Positions 35,020 through 48,859 of a DNA stretch of 64,000 bases are shown here, one piece after another; positions within the stretch are counted from its first letter, which is position 1, and every line of letters starts with the position of its first letter. The DNA is from Cryptomeria japonica (lineage: Eukaryota > Streptophyta > Pinopsida > Cupressales > Cupressaceae): assembly GCF_030272615.1 (NCBI RefSeq), contig NC_081409.1, forward strand, positions 911,302,340-911,366,339. The letters are read 5' to 3'. The notes under the pieces were generated by a model. That model saw only the letters and a program-made list of their open reading frames with translations. It was not told the DNA's origin and ran no database searches. The translations under genes and the position numbers were made by a program.

Positions 35020-36245
35020 ATGCAAAGAGGAAAAAACACTAGATCATACAAGAGGATAAATCCTCAAGAGACGTTGCAAGGGGGATTGCCTGAGCAGGCC
35101 CAAAAAGGCCAGAAAAGATCAGTTTCACATGAACCATATAATGCTACCTGGATACAAAAAAGTAGTCATATGGGTAAGTCATATGAAAAACCCATATATG
35201 AAAATTCAATTTCTTCTTCTCGTGAATCTAAGAAGGACATTTTGGGTTTTCATTTTGGTTTGTTTGGTAATAATGAAGATGTTCAAGTTTTGAATCAAAG
35301 GATTCCTCATGCTAGTTTATCTGGGAAGGATAGAAATAGTTATAATGTTAAGATGGATTCTGTACCAAGAACTGTAGATGGGAATATTAGTTTGATTGAT
35401 ATTGATCAAGTCAATATGTCAAATTCAGAAGAGATTTTTCCTGATGAAGATGAAATATCCCAAGAAATTGAGGCTCTTAATAGAAACGTTCATCAATTGA
35501 CCTCTCTAAGCACACAAAAGGAAATAAATAAAGAAAAGGAAGTTAAGGCTAAATTGATTGAGAGAGATAGGATTTTAAGGCAGATTGTTGATCTTGAATT
35601 GTTCACGCAAGAGAAAACCAAGAGTGAGGGGGAAGGTCCAGTTATCAGAGAAAATCTGGCTGTCAAGACCAACCGTACACACAAATTTGTTGTGCAACCT
35701 AGTAGGGAGGTTCTTAGTGATCCACAACCTATTAGAACTAATATTGACAAAGGAAAACAAAAGTTCATGGAAACTGGGTCTAGATCTAAGACTACAAAAG
35801 AAATCTCTCATCAATTGTCTACACATGATATAGAGATAGAAAGGATGAGGAAAGAAAAGGAAGATCTGCAAAGGGAATTGGAGAGAGCTAAGTTAGAAGC
35901 AGCCAATCAAGAGGTTAAAAGAAAAATTAATTATCTAAAGGCTCATCCCATAATCTTTCCTTCAATAGATCCAAATAAGCTTTTACCTCAGCATGCCTCA
36001 CACCCTCCAGTCAAAATTCAATCAACCCTACCTATGAGTATTGTTCCAGTTGGTCAAGTCCCTATTACCAATCAAAGTAACCAAGCCCCTCTAACTCATG
36101 GTCTTAATATGAGAATGGACATGGGTAGTAATCCTACTGGTAACCAATTCTGGAGAAGACCCATTAATTTAGAGTTGTACAGATAACTTTTCTTTGAGGG
36201 AATCCCAAAGTACCCTAACCATTTTCCTACCAAATTGAGGGATAG
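35020..36245 (+). pseudogene. Gag N-terminal half of the Tat-like element
   Basis: It starts MQRGKNTRSYKR at 35020. An N-terminal basic region is followed by an acidic segment and a long coiled-coil-like helix (about residues 265-305, ERMRKEKEDLQRELERAK), then Pro/Gln-rich sequence. A TAA at 36184 interrupts it, and the frame then continues (FFEGIPKYPNHFPTKLRD) to the insertion point. After one GATAG is collapsed, it continues in the same frame at 52118, so this is the first half of one split gene. Confidence 0.85.
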
Positions 36246-38379
36246 TGATAGGGAGATTGATAGGTCAGTGCTCAAAAAGCCAATTTTGGTCAAGAAGCTA
36301 CAATAGGAAACAAAAGTATTGTTTGTGTCTACTCCTTATGTTTGCAAATATCAAGTTTAGTTACAATAGTCAGACCTCCCTACAAGACTTCACCATCATC
36401 ATCCCTTTTGGTGAAAGCTCACACCCTTGCTCAAACTTACTCCAATTCCTCACTTCACCTATCTACACATTTCCCAATCCCTAGTTCTCTTGACATTCAA
36501 CTTATTGTTTTTAGGGTGCATTAGGAAATTCCAACATGGTCATGTAGAGGCAACAAGGTTTTACTCAAAATTTGACAACCAACTTAGTTTAAGGCTCATC
36601 GCCCTTAGTTTACTCAACTCACCAACCAAAGGTCAAAACCCCCAAATGAGACTACAAACTATCCAAAGGTCTCAAATGTCACTTGTTTAATTATTTTAGA
36701 GTGATCTCACAAATTTTCATAAGTCCCAAATTCCTCCTTGCAATCGGGTTCATGCTTCTTGACAAAACAATCAAAGGGACTACTAGCCCGTGGAGGCCTA
36801 ATTGGCCTAGTTTTGCCCACCCTGTCCAACAATGGCCAAATCCTCCCATAAATTTTTCTTGGATGCTAATTTAGAGGTCTAGGCTCAAGGATTTTTTTGG
36901 TCTTAGGCTCCATCAACCAATTTTAGTGACTGTGCACAAATTTGGGCTTAAAAGTAGGGTTTTGGAGGGTAACCATTGTGTTTGCATCCTTGTTCACCAC
37001 TACAAGTGCCTAGATCTTCATAGTACCTCTATCATGTCTTCAAAATGTGTCCCCTACGTCTACCATACAAAAATTATGCCAAACACTTGGCAAACATCTG
37101 ATAAAAGAGGTGAAATGCCATTGTCACTGTTAAAACACTGCACTTTTACCAGTCACCAACTGCTACATCTTTGGACCTGCATAACAAGGAGTTTGAACTA
37201 TAAATATACCTCAATGAGGTCTAAAAAACACTAATGAATCTTCCTATTACATTTCCTTCATATTTATAAGGCTTGGATAATTTTTTGAAGCATTCCTCGA
37301 GCATTTTGACAAACACAAATCATAAAACAATGAACTTGTTGCTAAATACAAGGATTGGTAAAACATGCAAATTACAAACTTGTCAACTATTGAAGTTGAA
37401 CCAAGATAACTTGTAACACTTCTCAAACTCCTTGCTTTGCATCTTTAACACTCCAATGCATTCGATTACAAGAATTTGAGTGTTCAAGAAGGATATTAGT
37501 CAAGTTCCAAAACTTGTCTAATCTTCACTCAAATTCGTCCTCAAACCATAGCTCTAACTCAAAAAGAAATATATACACAATGTACATACATAAAAAAACT
37601 TGACCCAATCCATTTTGTGGGATCCCAGACCTGGATTAGTCAAGTGGTGGCATTTTGAAACCTCAAACCCTTGACAAGGCAGTGAGCACACAGAATGAAA
37701 GATTTTTTAATTTCTCCAACTTGCAAAAAGAAAACCAGTGTAATAATGAATTTAATAGCATTAGGAAAAAAATATGTACACTTCCAAAAAGGTATAGTAT
37801 GGACAAAGAGTGCTACAGTACAGATTGTTACTCCAAGGAAGGAAAAAACAGTGAGAAAAGCCAAAATTTCATGATTTCTATTAGGATTCTCTTGTTCATA
37901 CAATCACCAACCTTTCTTAAGGAAAAGGGAGGCTGTTTTATATTATTTAAAATTAGTTACCAATCCCTATACGAACATGAGGCTTCCACAACTGCATTTT
38001 TCTAGAAAAACCCAAAAATGACAACTTTGACAAGTTTTTGCAAGCCCAAATGACAACATTTCTTGCTCCAAAAGACATTTTTGACAACCTAACCTCATCA
38101 ACTTGTCTAAACACATAAGACATTCTTAAAACCACTTATTAAACATGTTTCAATGCTTTGGAGACCTTTTAGGCCATTTTACACATTTTTGCCAAAATTG
38201 TCAACTCAAAGCATGAAAGGCAAAACTTGACCTCTTGAGCCCAAAGTGAGATCAAAACCACTAGACAAGACACAAAACAACCTAAAACAATAATAAAAAC
38301 TTAACACAAGACATTACAAACATGAAGGCATAAAATACTCAAAAAGGTGAGTTTTACCCAACTAGGTGCCCCTGCACCA
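36246..38379 (-). repeat. 3' LTR of the chromovirus (2,134 bp)
   Basis: The plus strand runs TGATAGGGAG...CCCCTGCACCA. It is followed by the purine tract TGGGGGAGTA read on the minus strand (38380-38390). Confidence 0.9.
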
Positions 38380-38404
38380 TACTCCCCCAAAAACAAAGAA
38401 GTCA

Positions 38405-41194
38405 TGTGACTCCTTGAGGCAGAAAAGAAGAAGGGATGCCAAACTTCTGAAAGTTAGTTTTAGGTATTCATGTGGCCTCTGAGATAGGCTTATCCTTCCA
38501 TTTGACTAGGTGCTCCATATAGGTGTGATTTCCTGTCTTCTTAAGAATCCTAGAGTCTAGAACCTGTTCTACTTGGGGAATAGAAAGAGAAGGGAGAGAT
38601 AGATCAGAAAGGGATTGTGCAACATCTGAAACTCTTTTTATCTCCTCAAGTGGCTGCCCCTTGAAAGCAATCAAATTTTCAAAATTAAAAATGGGAGACA
38701 AAGAAACATCAGTAGGCAAATCAACTTTGTAAGCATTAGACCCATACTTAGCTTAGATTTTGCAAGGGCCTATTCTCCTCATCTAAAGTTTGCTTGGAAA
38801 TCTCTTTTGTAGCCTTGCCTTGTTCAAATGAACCATCACATAATCTCCTATGGAAAGCTAAACATCTCTCTTTGTAGCATCCACTCTTGCCTTGACTTTT
38901 TGGGAGGTATCTTGGAGAGCTTTTCTCACTTGCTCATGAACTCCTTCATGGACTGTGTCATGTCATCTGTTGTTCCACTCTTAGGCTGCAAGTTAGTGAT
39001 GTCCCCAAACTCCATTATACCCCTTGGATGCATACCATAAACAACTTCAAAAGGGCTTTTACCTATAGACCGGTTGACACTATCATTGTAGGCATATTCT
39101 GCTTGATGAATGAGCTGATCCCAACTCTGCCCATATTCCTTTGTCAAGCACCTAAGCATGTTTCCAAGGGACCTGTTCACAAATTTGGTTTGGCCATCAG
39201 TTTGTGGATGATAAGCTGAACCAAAAGAGAGATTAGTACCCAATCTCTTCCACAATGTTTTCTAGAAATGACCAAGAAACTTAACATCCCTATCTAAAAC
39301 GATGCTAGTAGGCAAACCATGTATTCTAACAACTTCTTTGAAAAATAAGTAAGCAATATGACTTGCATCATGTGTTGTCTTACAAGGAATAAAATGAGCC
39401 ATTTTGCTAAATCTGTCAACTACTACAAAGATGCTATCAAAACCTGCTTGAGTTCTAGGTAATCATACCACAAAATCCATACTAATGCAATCCCAAGGCC
39501 TATGTGGAATGGGAAGAGGCTGATATAAACCAACATTGGAGGAATTATCTTTTTCTTTTTGACATACCAAACACTACTCAACATACCTCCTGATGTCTCT
39601 CTACATCTTAGGCCAATAATAGAACCTTTGAACAAACTCTAAGGTCTTGTTGAGACCAAAATGTCCACTTAAGCACCCATTGTGCTTCTCCTGAATGAGG
39701 TTCTCTCTCATAGAACCTTTTGGAACACATAACTATCCACCCCTAAATAACAAACCATCCTGCAAAGTGAAATCAGCATATGCACCATGGAAATTATTCT
39801 CAAAATCTTGACAAACTTTATAAGCTTCAGCAAAATCATCATTAGTAGGATACATATCTTTAAAACTATCAATACCAATGCTCTGTACTTGAATCTCATG
39901 AATAGTTAACAACCTTCTACTCAAAGCATCTGCTACTTTATTCAACTGGCCCTTCTTATGCTTAAGAGTAAAAGTGTAAGCTTGCAAGTACTCTACCCAT
40001 TTAACATGCCTATGATTCAGTTTATCCTATGAGTTCAAGAAACTTAGTGCTTGATTATCTATGTCTACAACAAACTCTTTAGGAAGAAGATAGTGTCTCC
40101 ATTTCCTAAGTGCCTGTACTAATGCATAGAGTTCTAAATCATAGGAAGAGTACTTTATCTTGGCATCATTCAACTTCTCACTAAAGAATGCAACTGGTCT
40201 ATTGTCCTGACTTAAAACAACTCCTACAACAATATTGCTAGCATTACATTCAATAGTAAAAAGCTTATCAAAACTAGGTAAAATGAGCACTGGTTGAGTA
40301 GCTACTTTAGTTTTCAACAATTCAAACCTCTTATTGGCTGCATCTATCCACAAAAACTTTACCTTTACACCCCCTTTGATGGTGTCTAGCATAGGGGCAC
40401 AAATCTCACTGAATCTCCTGATGAATTTTCTGTAAAATTGTACTAAACCATGGAAACTTCTGACATCACTGACTATCTTAGGAGTTGGCCAACTGGTTAT
40501 TGCTACAAATTTAGATTGATTCATTTTCAGATTGCCTCTTGATACAACAAAACCAAGATAGACCAATTCTTGCTTCATAAAATCACATTTTTCTAGATTA
40601 ATTGTTAGTTGTTCATCAGATAACTTTCTCAAAACAATAGCTAAATGCTTCAAATGCTCTTCCTTAGTTTTACTGAAGATAAGAATATCATCTAAATACA
40701 CAACAACAAACTTACCAATGAAATCATGTAAAACTTCATTCATGAGTCTCATGAATGTACTGGGAGCATTAGAGAGTCCAAATGGCATCACAAGCCACTC
40801 ATAGAGACCCTCATTTGTTTTGAAAGTTGTCTTCCATTCATCACCCTCCTTGATTCTTATTTGATGGCAACCACTCTTCAAGTCAATCTTACTGAAATAC
40901 TATGCACCCCCCAAACAATCCATCAAATCCTCTATCCTGGGTATAGGAAATCTGTATCTGATGGTGATCTTGTTTATGGCTCTGGAATCTATGCAAAGCA
41001 TCCATGTTCCACCCTTCTTAGGTGCCAACACTGTAGGTATTTCCCAAGGACTAATGCTCTTCCTAATCAGCCCTTGGTATAAGAGTTCTTATATTTGTCT
41101 TGCTACCTCTTCATTTTGTTCATGGGTCATCTTATAGACTGCCTTATTGGGTAAAGAGGCTCCAGGTATGAAATCAATCTGATGGCTAATGGCT
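38405..41194 (-). pseudogene. Chromovirus RT-RNase H-integrase-chromodomain, broken
   Basis: Just downstream of the copia insertion the frame reads ISHQIDFIPGASLPN (minus, near 41180). RT has VVYLDD near 40705, so its catalytic Asp pair is intact. RNase H follows to TAG 40027, which replaces Gln in LNSQDKL. Integrase has an intact HHCC zinc region (about 39670-39550) and the central region with DRD near 39290, but the third catalytic acid is changed: QTDGQTK has Lys for Glu (codon 39184-39186). Further stops include TAG at about 39261, replacing Trp in FLGHFW. The C-terminal chromodomain (LDSRILKKTGNHTYMEHLVK, about 38565-38490) with WKDKP places it among chromoviruses such as the Tekay/Del group. 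Confidence 0.9.
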
Positions 41195-41198
41195 CTAG

Positions 41199-42712
41199 TG
41201 TAAAGCTCTGATGCTAATAGTAAACAAGATGAGAGGGGGGGGGTGAATCATACAAACTTAATCTTCAATATATTCAACAGATTCAACCTCGGTAGCTTAT
41301 ACTTCAGAATACATAACCAAAACTGTTAAACATTCAAACTCATGAACATATAACATCACAACACATATAACACCATATTTAATGTGGAAACCCAAATAGG
41401 GAAAAACCACTGTGGGATTTCGAACCCACTAAGAAATATACCCTTCTAGAGTATGCTCAGTTAAAAGAAAATCTTGTTAAAGATTACAAACACATTGCTA
41501 GATGTGACCTAGTTAAGGGATTTTCCTTAGACTTGTTAGAGTCTTGCACTTTGTTAGAAGTGACCTTGTCAGAGGATTTCAAACACTCATTTAGAATGTT
41601 ACCTTGCTAGAGGGTTTACAAATAAGGCTGTTAGGTCCACTCGGTTAAGAGATTTCCTATCACTTACAAAATAAACAATAGTAATAAAATATATCTACAA
41701 CTTCACATCTGAAATGCTAAAGCAGATTCTTATTTACTCAAAACAATCTTGTCATAGGACTTATCTAATCCCTTGATGGGCTTGCTGGTCTTATCAATCT
41801 GTTCTTCAATCAGATCTTAAAGCTTCTGAGCTCGATAAACATTCCTATAGCATCACTGTGCATACATTTGTCCACATGTAGTGTTTATCAACAATTCCTT
41901 ATTTATAAACAATTTCTAACCACTTAATCTCCTTGATCACATTTCCCATGATCAATCTTAGTCATCAGCTCATCAAACTTGACTAGGTTCATTGTATCCT
42001 TCGATCTGAAAACATTTTACCTCGCCTTGGAACTTGCATTCCTTCCTAGGAACTTTTTCTAGGTTATTGCGGTTCAATCTGTGTTGTAGATCTTCCTCTT
42101 GTATTTTCATTGCTGTAGATTCTTAACAAACTTCTTGCACGACAAACCAATCATTTATTCATCTCCAGCTCATCAGCATCCTTCATTAAATAATGCTTTT
42201 ATCCATCCAATGCGATCTATTATAACTCAGTTGTTACTCAATTAATACTGAACTTCGCTCGATAGACATTCTACCTTCGTTAACCGATATCGATAACCTT
42301 AGGGTTTACCAACTAGGTACCTTAGGGTTTACCGACTAGGTTCCTTGCTCAATGACATAATACAGTATTAAACTTATAATCAACAACATGTGTAGGATAT
42401 CAAAACAATCAAAACAACATGATCTCATCATTGTCTAACTCGATAATAGTTGCCCATTGAATTACTTATATCTCCCCTTTATTATCACATTCTTTCTGTG
42501 TCACTTACCGACCTCCTAATACTCATCAACACATACTTCTCAAGGTATGGAATCATCATACTAAATCAAAAAATCAATTTCTTGACATGAATGACAAAAT
42601 AATATTATTAAGACAATAATCATCCTTCTTTAGTTATATCAACAATCTCCAACAACCTTCTCAATATCCTTATTGAAATGCCATCAATTTCCTTTCTATT
42701 GTAATGCCAACA
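41199..42712 (-). repeat. 3' LTR of copia no. 2
   Basis: The plus strand runs TGTAAAGCTCTGATG...TGCCAACA, 1,514 bp. It is longer than its partner by a short segment near the inner end (about 42678-42712), and carries a run of 9 G followed by TGAATCA near the outer end. Confidence 0.92.
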
Positions 42713-42726
42713 ATCTCCCCCTTTGG
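42713..42726 (-). other. Polypurine tract of copia no. 2
   Basis: The minus strand reads GCCAAAGGGGGAGAT directly before the LTR start, identical to the tract of copia no. 1. Confidence 0.85.
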
Positions 42727-43122
42727 CATTGATGGCAAAACCAACAATTAAATGGTAATACCAACTTGATTTGTTCCAATTGATTCGGATTCAGACTGTT
42801 GTTTAGTCTTCTCCTGTTATCCTTGAGCTGATCGAACCTTCTCCTGAAGTCTTCTCCCCCTGGCATTGGGTTTCTGTTATCTTCTCCATTTAGTCTAACT
42901 TCTCCATTTAGTCTTCTCCCCCTTTGACAACAATGCCAAAAAGAAAAAAGAGCTAATTCATGGTTTCTTCCCCTGTGAAGTGATTTGCCTTGCTATGTTA
43001 CACATGTATTATCTCAGTCTCGGTAAGAGCAACTTGTCTCCAATTACTATTTCCTGCACACCTTTAGAAGACCTCCTAAAGTGCGTAAATCAACATCAAT
43101 CAACAAATAATATTTGATAGAG

Positions 43123-46100
43123 TCATTGAATTGATGCTTTCACCGAACTATGCCAGTGAGTAGAAGATAGGGGTAGGACCCCTAACTTGCTTCTAAGATA
43201 CTCAAAAGTGTCCCTTGGCAGTGGCTTTGTGAAGATGTCTACTATTTGCTCCTTTGAACTGATATATTCCAGCACAACTTTCTTCTCTTGAACTTCTTCT
43301 CTGAGATAATGATACTTTATAGAGATATGTTTTGTCTTAGAGTGCATTACCAGATTCTTTGAAATGTTAATGACACTAGTATTATCATAGAATATAGTTA
43401 CTGGCTCGGTAACTTTCTCATTTATACCTTCCAATAGTTGCTTGATCCATGCTATATTTGTACAATTCAATGCTGCAGTGACATATTCAGCTTCAGTTGT
43501 TGATTGTGAAATGCATCCTTGTTTCTTGCTAAGCTAGCTTACTAGTCTATCTCCCAAGAAGAAAGCTCCACCACTTGTGCTTTTCCTATCATTAATGTTT
43601 CCTGCCCAATCAGCATCAGTATAAACTTTTAAATCAAAATCATTCCTCTTTTCATATACTAAGCCATAGTCTTCAGTGCCTCTCAGGTATCTGAAAATTC
43701 TCTTGATTGCTATCATATGGGTTTCTTTGGGATCTGTAGAAAATCTTGCAACTATTCCTACGACATGTGCTATATCTAGCCTATTGTGAACAACATATTG
43801 TAGCTTTCCAATCATAGATCGGTAAAGTGTCTCATCAACAGATGCAGATTCATCATTCTTTGATAGTTTACAATTAGTAGTCATAGGAGTACTTACAGGT
43901 TTAGAATCCTCCATTCCAAATTTCTTCAAGATTTCATTTATGTACTTGGATTGAGTAATGAAAATCTCATCTTTCATTTGCTGTATTTGTAAACCTATAA
44001 AATACTTTATCTCACCGATTAATGACATCTCAAATTCTTTGCACATTTCATTTCCAAAGTTCTTGCACAGAGAATCATTTCTACAAAAAATAATATCATC
44101 AACAAATATGGCTGAGATCAGTATTCCATTGTCCTCATCATTCTTCATGTACATATTGTTGTTTTCACTTGTCCTTATAAATCCAATCTTGATCAAGTAA
44201 GAGTGCAGTTGGTCATACCATGCTCTAGGTGCTTGTTTCAGACCTTATAAAGCTTTGTTTAATTTACATACCTGATATTTACTCTTGTCTTCAACAAATC
44301 CTTCAGGTTGTTCAATATAAACTTCTTCTTCTAGTATACCATTCAAAAATGCAGATTTAACATCCATTTGATATACCTTGAAATTTTTGAAAGTAGCATA
44401 TGCCAACAATGTTCTTACTCCCTCAAGTCTAGCCACAGGTGCAAAAGTCTCACCATAATCTATTCCTTCTTCTTGAGCATAACCTTTGCAAACTAGTCTT
44501 GCTTTGTTCCGAATGACCTCACCTTTTTCATTTAGCTTGTTTCTAAAAATCCACTTTGTACCAATTACATTTTTGTCCTTCAGTCTTGGGACCAATGTCC
44601 AAGTTTCATTCTTCTTGATTTGATCAATCTCTTCTGTCATAGCATTTACCCAATCTTCATTGTTAAATTCCTCTTTTACTATTCTTGTTTCAAATTCAGT
44701 TATCAGACATGAGTTCTGTCTCAGTTTGTTCCTTGTCATCACAAGATCATCCTTATCTCCTATAATTTGACTTGATGCATGATTTCTTCTGACATATTTG
44801 GCTAATATAGGCTCAGTAGGCTCTGTATGATCTTCTTCATCACTCGATAACTAGATATTATCTTCATTTTCTTCAGCAAATTTCTCGATAGGACTTCTCG
44901 GTTGAACATAAACAAATTCTTCATAATTTTTTGGTTCTTTGGAATTTCCTTCATCATTTCTTTCTGCAAATTTATCAATTTTCACATTTGCACTTTCTAC
45001 TATTTTGTTAGATGATTTGATCAGACATTTAAATGCTTTACTTCTAGAAGAATAACCAAGAAATGTTCCTTCCTTGCTTTTCTGATCAAAATTTTCATTC
45101 CTATCATCTTTGTGAACATAACATCTACTTCCAAAGATTTTAAAATAACTTACATTAGGTTTCTTGTCATACCAGATTTCATATGGTGTCTTCATAGTTC
45201 CTTTCTTCAGTTGTACTTGGTTCAAGGTGTAAATAGCAGTGCTGATTGCTTCTCTACAAAATGTTTGAGGTACCCTCTTTTCTATCATCAGGGTTCTGGC
45301 ACAATCTACAATTGATCTGTTTCTTCTCTCAGCTATCCCAAATTGTTGAGGTGTTCTCGGTGCAAACACTTGCCTTTTTATACCATGATCATTGCAGAAT
45401 AAGTTAAATTCATCAGAAGTGAATTCTCCTCCTCTATCAGATCTAAGACATTTCAGTTGTCTTCCTGTTTCATTTTCAACTCTTGCCTTGTACCATTTAA
45501 ACATTTAAAAAGCTTCTAATTTTTCTTTTAAAAACATAACTGACATCATCCTTGAGTAATCATCCACAAATAATATGAAGTATTTGTCACCATAATAACT
45601 TTGAACTTTCATGGGACCACAAAGATCATTGTGTACTAGATCTAAAATTCCTTTAGAAGTGTAGGACTTACTTGTAAAGCTTGATCTTGTCATCTTACCC
45701 ATTTGGCATCCTCGGCACATAGCATTCTCAGGTTTTCCCAAGCTCGGTAGACCTCTTACTTGGTGCTTCTCACTTATTTTGATCAGATTATCAAAATTTA
45801 CATGACAAAACCTTTTATGCCATAACTAGGTATCTTGTATTTTTACATATAGACATTTGTTCCGAGTTGAGTCAAGATGAAATGTATTACCTTTTGTTTG
45901 TGTCCCGGTAGCAGCCAGCTTTCCATGTTTGTCATGAACTTTGACACATCCCTTCTGGAATTCTATTCGGTATCCTGTATTGTTTAGTTGTGCTACACTC
46001 AACAAATTGTATTTCAAACCTTCAACCTAGTATACATCATCACATTTAGCATTTATCAAGAAGTATTATAGATCCTTTACCTTTCATTGGACATGGTGCA

Positions 46101-47341
46101 TCATTACCAAATCTTACAGATCCTCCATCATAGTCTTCTAATTTAACAAACTTGTGTTTATCACCTGTCATGTGATGTGAGCATCCAGTGTCTATGATCC
46201 AAGAATCATTATTATTTATTTGAGATATTAGGGATTTTTCTTCATACCTTTCTTCATCTGATCCATCTTTAATAGCCACATAAACAACTTCCTTTCTATC
46301 AGTTTCATCAAATTTATCATCGTTGGATTCCTCATCAGCTACTAGGCATGTCTTTCTGTCTCTCCTTCTGAAGTCTCGATGTCCTCTGTAGTGATTGTCT
46401 TTATGTCTGACTTCTCGGTATTCTCTCTTCTCACTAGATTCTTTATCAGAGTAGTTAGAAGCCATATGTCCTATTTTATCACAATTGAAATATTTTAAAG
46501 GTAGCTTTCCTTTATACTTACCTTTGCCTCTTGGTAACCTTCTGGGCAATAATGCTTCAAACTCTTCTTGCTTTATGATCTCCTCATACAGTTTGTGTAC
46601 TTCTTCCATGCTTTTATGAAATCTCTCACTTGCTCCACTATGATTTCCTTCAGAATATTTATTCATTCTATCATTATAGTCATTAGATTCACCAATATGA
46701 AAAGAACTGAATGCAGATTCTACTTTATTTATCGAAGACCCACTGTTATCAAAATTACTTAACTCAAATGCATGTAGCTTACCGATAGTGGCATCCAAAG
46801 AGACTGGCATGTTTGGTATAGACCTTAATTCATTGATTGCAGAGACTCGAATGGCATAAGCAGGTAGAAGGGTTCTCAACAACTTACTTGTTACATCCTT
46901 TTCTTCAATAGTTCCTCCTGCTCCTTTAATTTGATTGACAATTTCCTTTAACCTTGTACTATATTGGGTTATGTTCTCACCATCATTCATTCTCATGGAT
47001 TCAAGTTGTCCTCTTAGACTATCTACTTTTGCTCTTTGGACATGTTCATCACCGCCATACACAAATATGAGCTTCGTCCACATTGCTTTTGCATCATTAC
47101 AACCTTCTAGATCATTAAACTCTGAGTCAGTCAATGCCGATGTTATTTCAATCATAGCTTGAATATGTTCTTGCTTTTCCTTTATCTCTTCCAAGGTCAT
47201 CGGGTTGGAGCTAGGTGCTATGTAATCATTCTCCAAATAATATGTTGCATATTCTCCAATTCTTGATAAGTGCAGCTTCATCCTTTTCTGCCATGTGGAG
47301 AAACTTGACTTGTTCAACTTTGGTGCATCCCTTTTATACAT
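43123..47341 (-). pseudogene. Copia no. 2 polyprotein (Gag-PR-IN-RT-RNase H), broken
   Basis: Start at 47341 (MYKRDAPKLN). Gag is open for over 400 codons; its zinc knuckle near 46490 is damaged (YFNCDKIGHMASNY, first and last Cys now Tyr). Protease has WIIDTGCSHHMTGD near 46190. The pre-integrase and integrase regions span about 46017-45300 (C..C, DLVHNDLCGP, SDRGGEF, PRTPQQFG). RT covers 44700-43950 with FVDDIIF near 44100. RNase H (DADWAG, EAEYVT, FYDNTS) ends with DIFTKPLP and a stop near 43123. Breaks occur near 46018-46045, 45742-45825, 45504, 44743-44850, 44200-44245 and at 43534 (TAG for Trp in RLVSW). It is close to copia no. 1 in order and many motifs but not the same copy. Confidence 0.92.
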
Positions 47342-47391
47342 CTTCGGATCTTTGCCTCAAGTACCTTTAAATTTTTTTTCTAGAGTCCAAA

Positions 47392-47403
47392 GCTCTGATA
47401 CCA
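47392..47403 (-). other. Primer binding site of copia no. 2 (tRNA-iMet type)
   Basis: The minus strand reads TGGTATCAGAGC, two bases inside the 5' LTR. Confidence 0.9.
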
Positions 47404-47405
47404 AT

Positions 47406-48859
47406 TGTAAAGCTCTGATGCTACTAGTAAACAAGATGAGAGGGGGGGTGAATCATACAAACTTAATCTTCAATATATTCAACAGATTCAACCTCGGTAG
47501 CTTATACTTCAGAATACATAACCAAAACTATTAAACATTCAAACTCATGAACATATAACATCACAACACATATAACACAAGATTTAACGTGGAAACCCAT
47601 ATAGGGAAAAACCACTATGGGATTTCGGACCCACTAAGAAATATACCCTTCTAGAGTATGCTCAGTTAAAAGCAAATCCTGTTAAAGATTACAAACACAT
47701 TTGTAGATGTGACCCGATTAAGGGATTTCACTCAGACTTGTTAGAGTCTTGCACTTTGTTAGAAGTGACCTTGTCAAAGGATTTCAAACACTCATTTAGA
47801 ATGTTACCTTGCTAGAGGGTTTACAAATAAAACTGTTAGGTCCACTCGATTAAGAGATTTCCTGTCACTTACAAAATAAACAACAGTAATAAAATATATC
47901 TGCAACTTCACATTTGAAATGCTAAAGTAGATTCTTATTTGCTCAAAACAATCTTGTCATAAGACTTATCTAATCCCTTGATGGGCTTGTTGGGCTTCTC
48001 AATATGTTCTTCAATTAGATCTTCAAGCTTATGAGCTTGATAAACATTCCTATAGCATCACTGTGAATACATTTGCCCGCATGTAGTGTTTATCAACAAT
48101 TCCTTATTTATAAACAATTTCTGACCGCTTAATCTCCTTGATCACATTTCCCATGATCAATCTTAGCTATCAGATCATCAAACTTGACTAGGTTCATTGT
48201 ATCCTTCGATTTGAAAACATTTTACCTCGCCTTGGAACTTGCATTCCTTCCTAATAACTTGTGCTAGGTTATTGCATTTCAATCTGTGCTGTAGATCTTC
48301 CTCCTATATTTTCATTGCCATAGATTCTTAACAAACTTCTTGCACGACAAACCAATCATTTATTCATCTCCAACTCATCAACATCCTTCATTAAATAATG
48401 CTTTTATCCATCCAGTGCGATCTATTATAACTCAGTTGTTACTCGGTTAATACTAAACTTCGCTCAGTAGACATTCTTCCTTTGTTAACCGATATCGATA
48501 ACCTTAGGGTTTACCGACTAGGTTGCTTGCTCGGTGACATAATATAGTATTAAACTTATAGTCAACAACATGTGTAGGATATCAAAACAACATGATCTCA
48601 TCATTGTCTAACTCGGTAATAGTTGCCCATTAAATAACTTATATCTCCCCTTTATTATCACATTCTTTCTGTGTCACTTACCGACCTCCTAATACTCATC
48701 AACACATACTTCTCAAGCTATGACAACATCATACTAAATCAGATAATCAATTTCTTGACATCAATGACAAAATAATATTATTAAGATAGTAATCATCCTT
48801 CTTTAGTTATATCAACAATCTCCAACAACCTTCTCAATATCCTTATTGAAATGCCAACA
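47406..48859 (-). repeat. 5' LTR of copia no. 2
   Basis: The plus strand runs TGTAAAGCTCTGATG...TGCCAACA, 1,454 bp, and matches 41199-42712 with scattered differences and a run of 7 G instead of 9 at the conserved G-run. Confidence 0.92.

Larger units (their letters stand above)
41199..48859 (-). mobile_element. Ty1-copia LTR retrotransposon no. 2, nested in the chromovirus pol
   Basis: LTRs are 41199-42712 and 47406-48859. The interior reads Gag to RNase H on the minus strand. Removing it joins the chromovirus protease region to RT in frame (PAAS/RAISHQ). No 5-bp target duplication is visible at the joins, which suggests end loss. It is the innermost and so the youngest of the three nested elements. 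Confidence 0.93.

Noticed and set aside
41199-48859. Copia no. 2 and copia no. 1 as two copies of one recent insertion
   Set aside because: The LTR sequences differ widely and the proteins differ at many sites; they are related families, not recent sisters.
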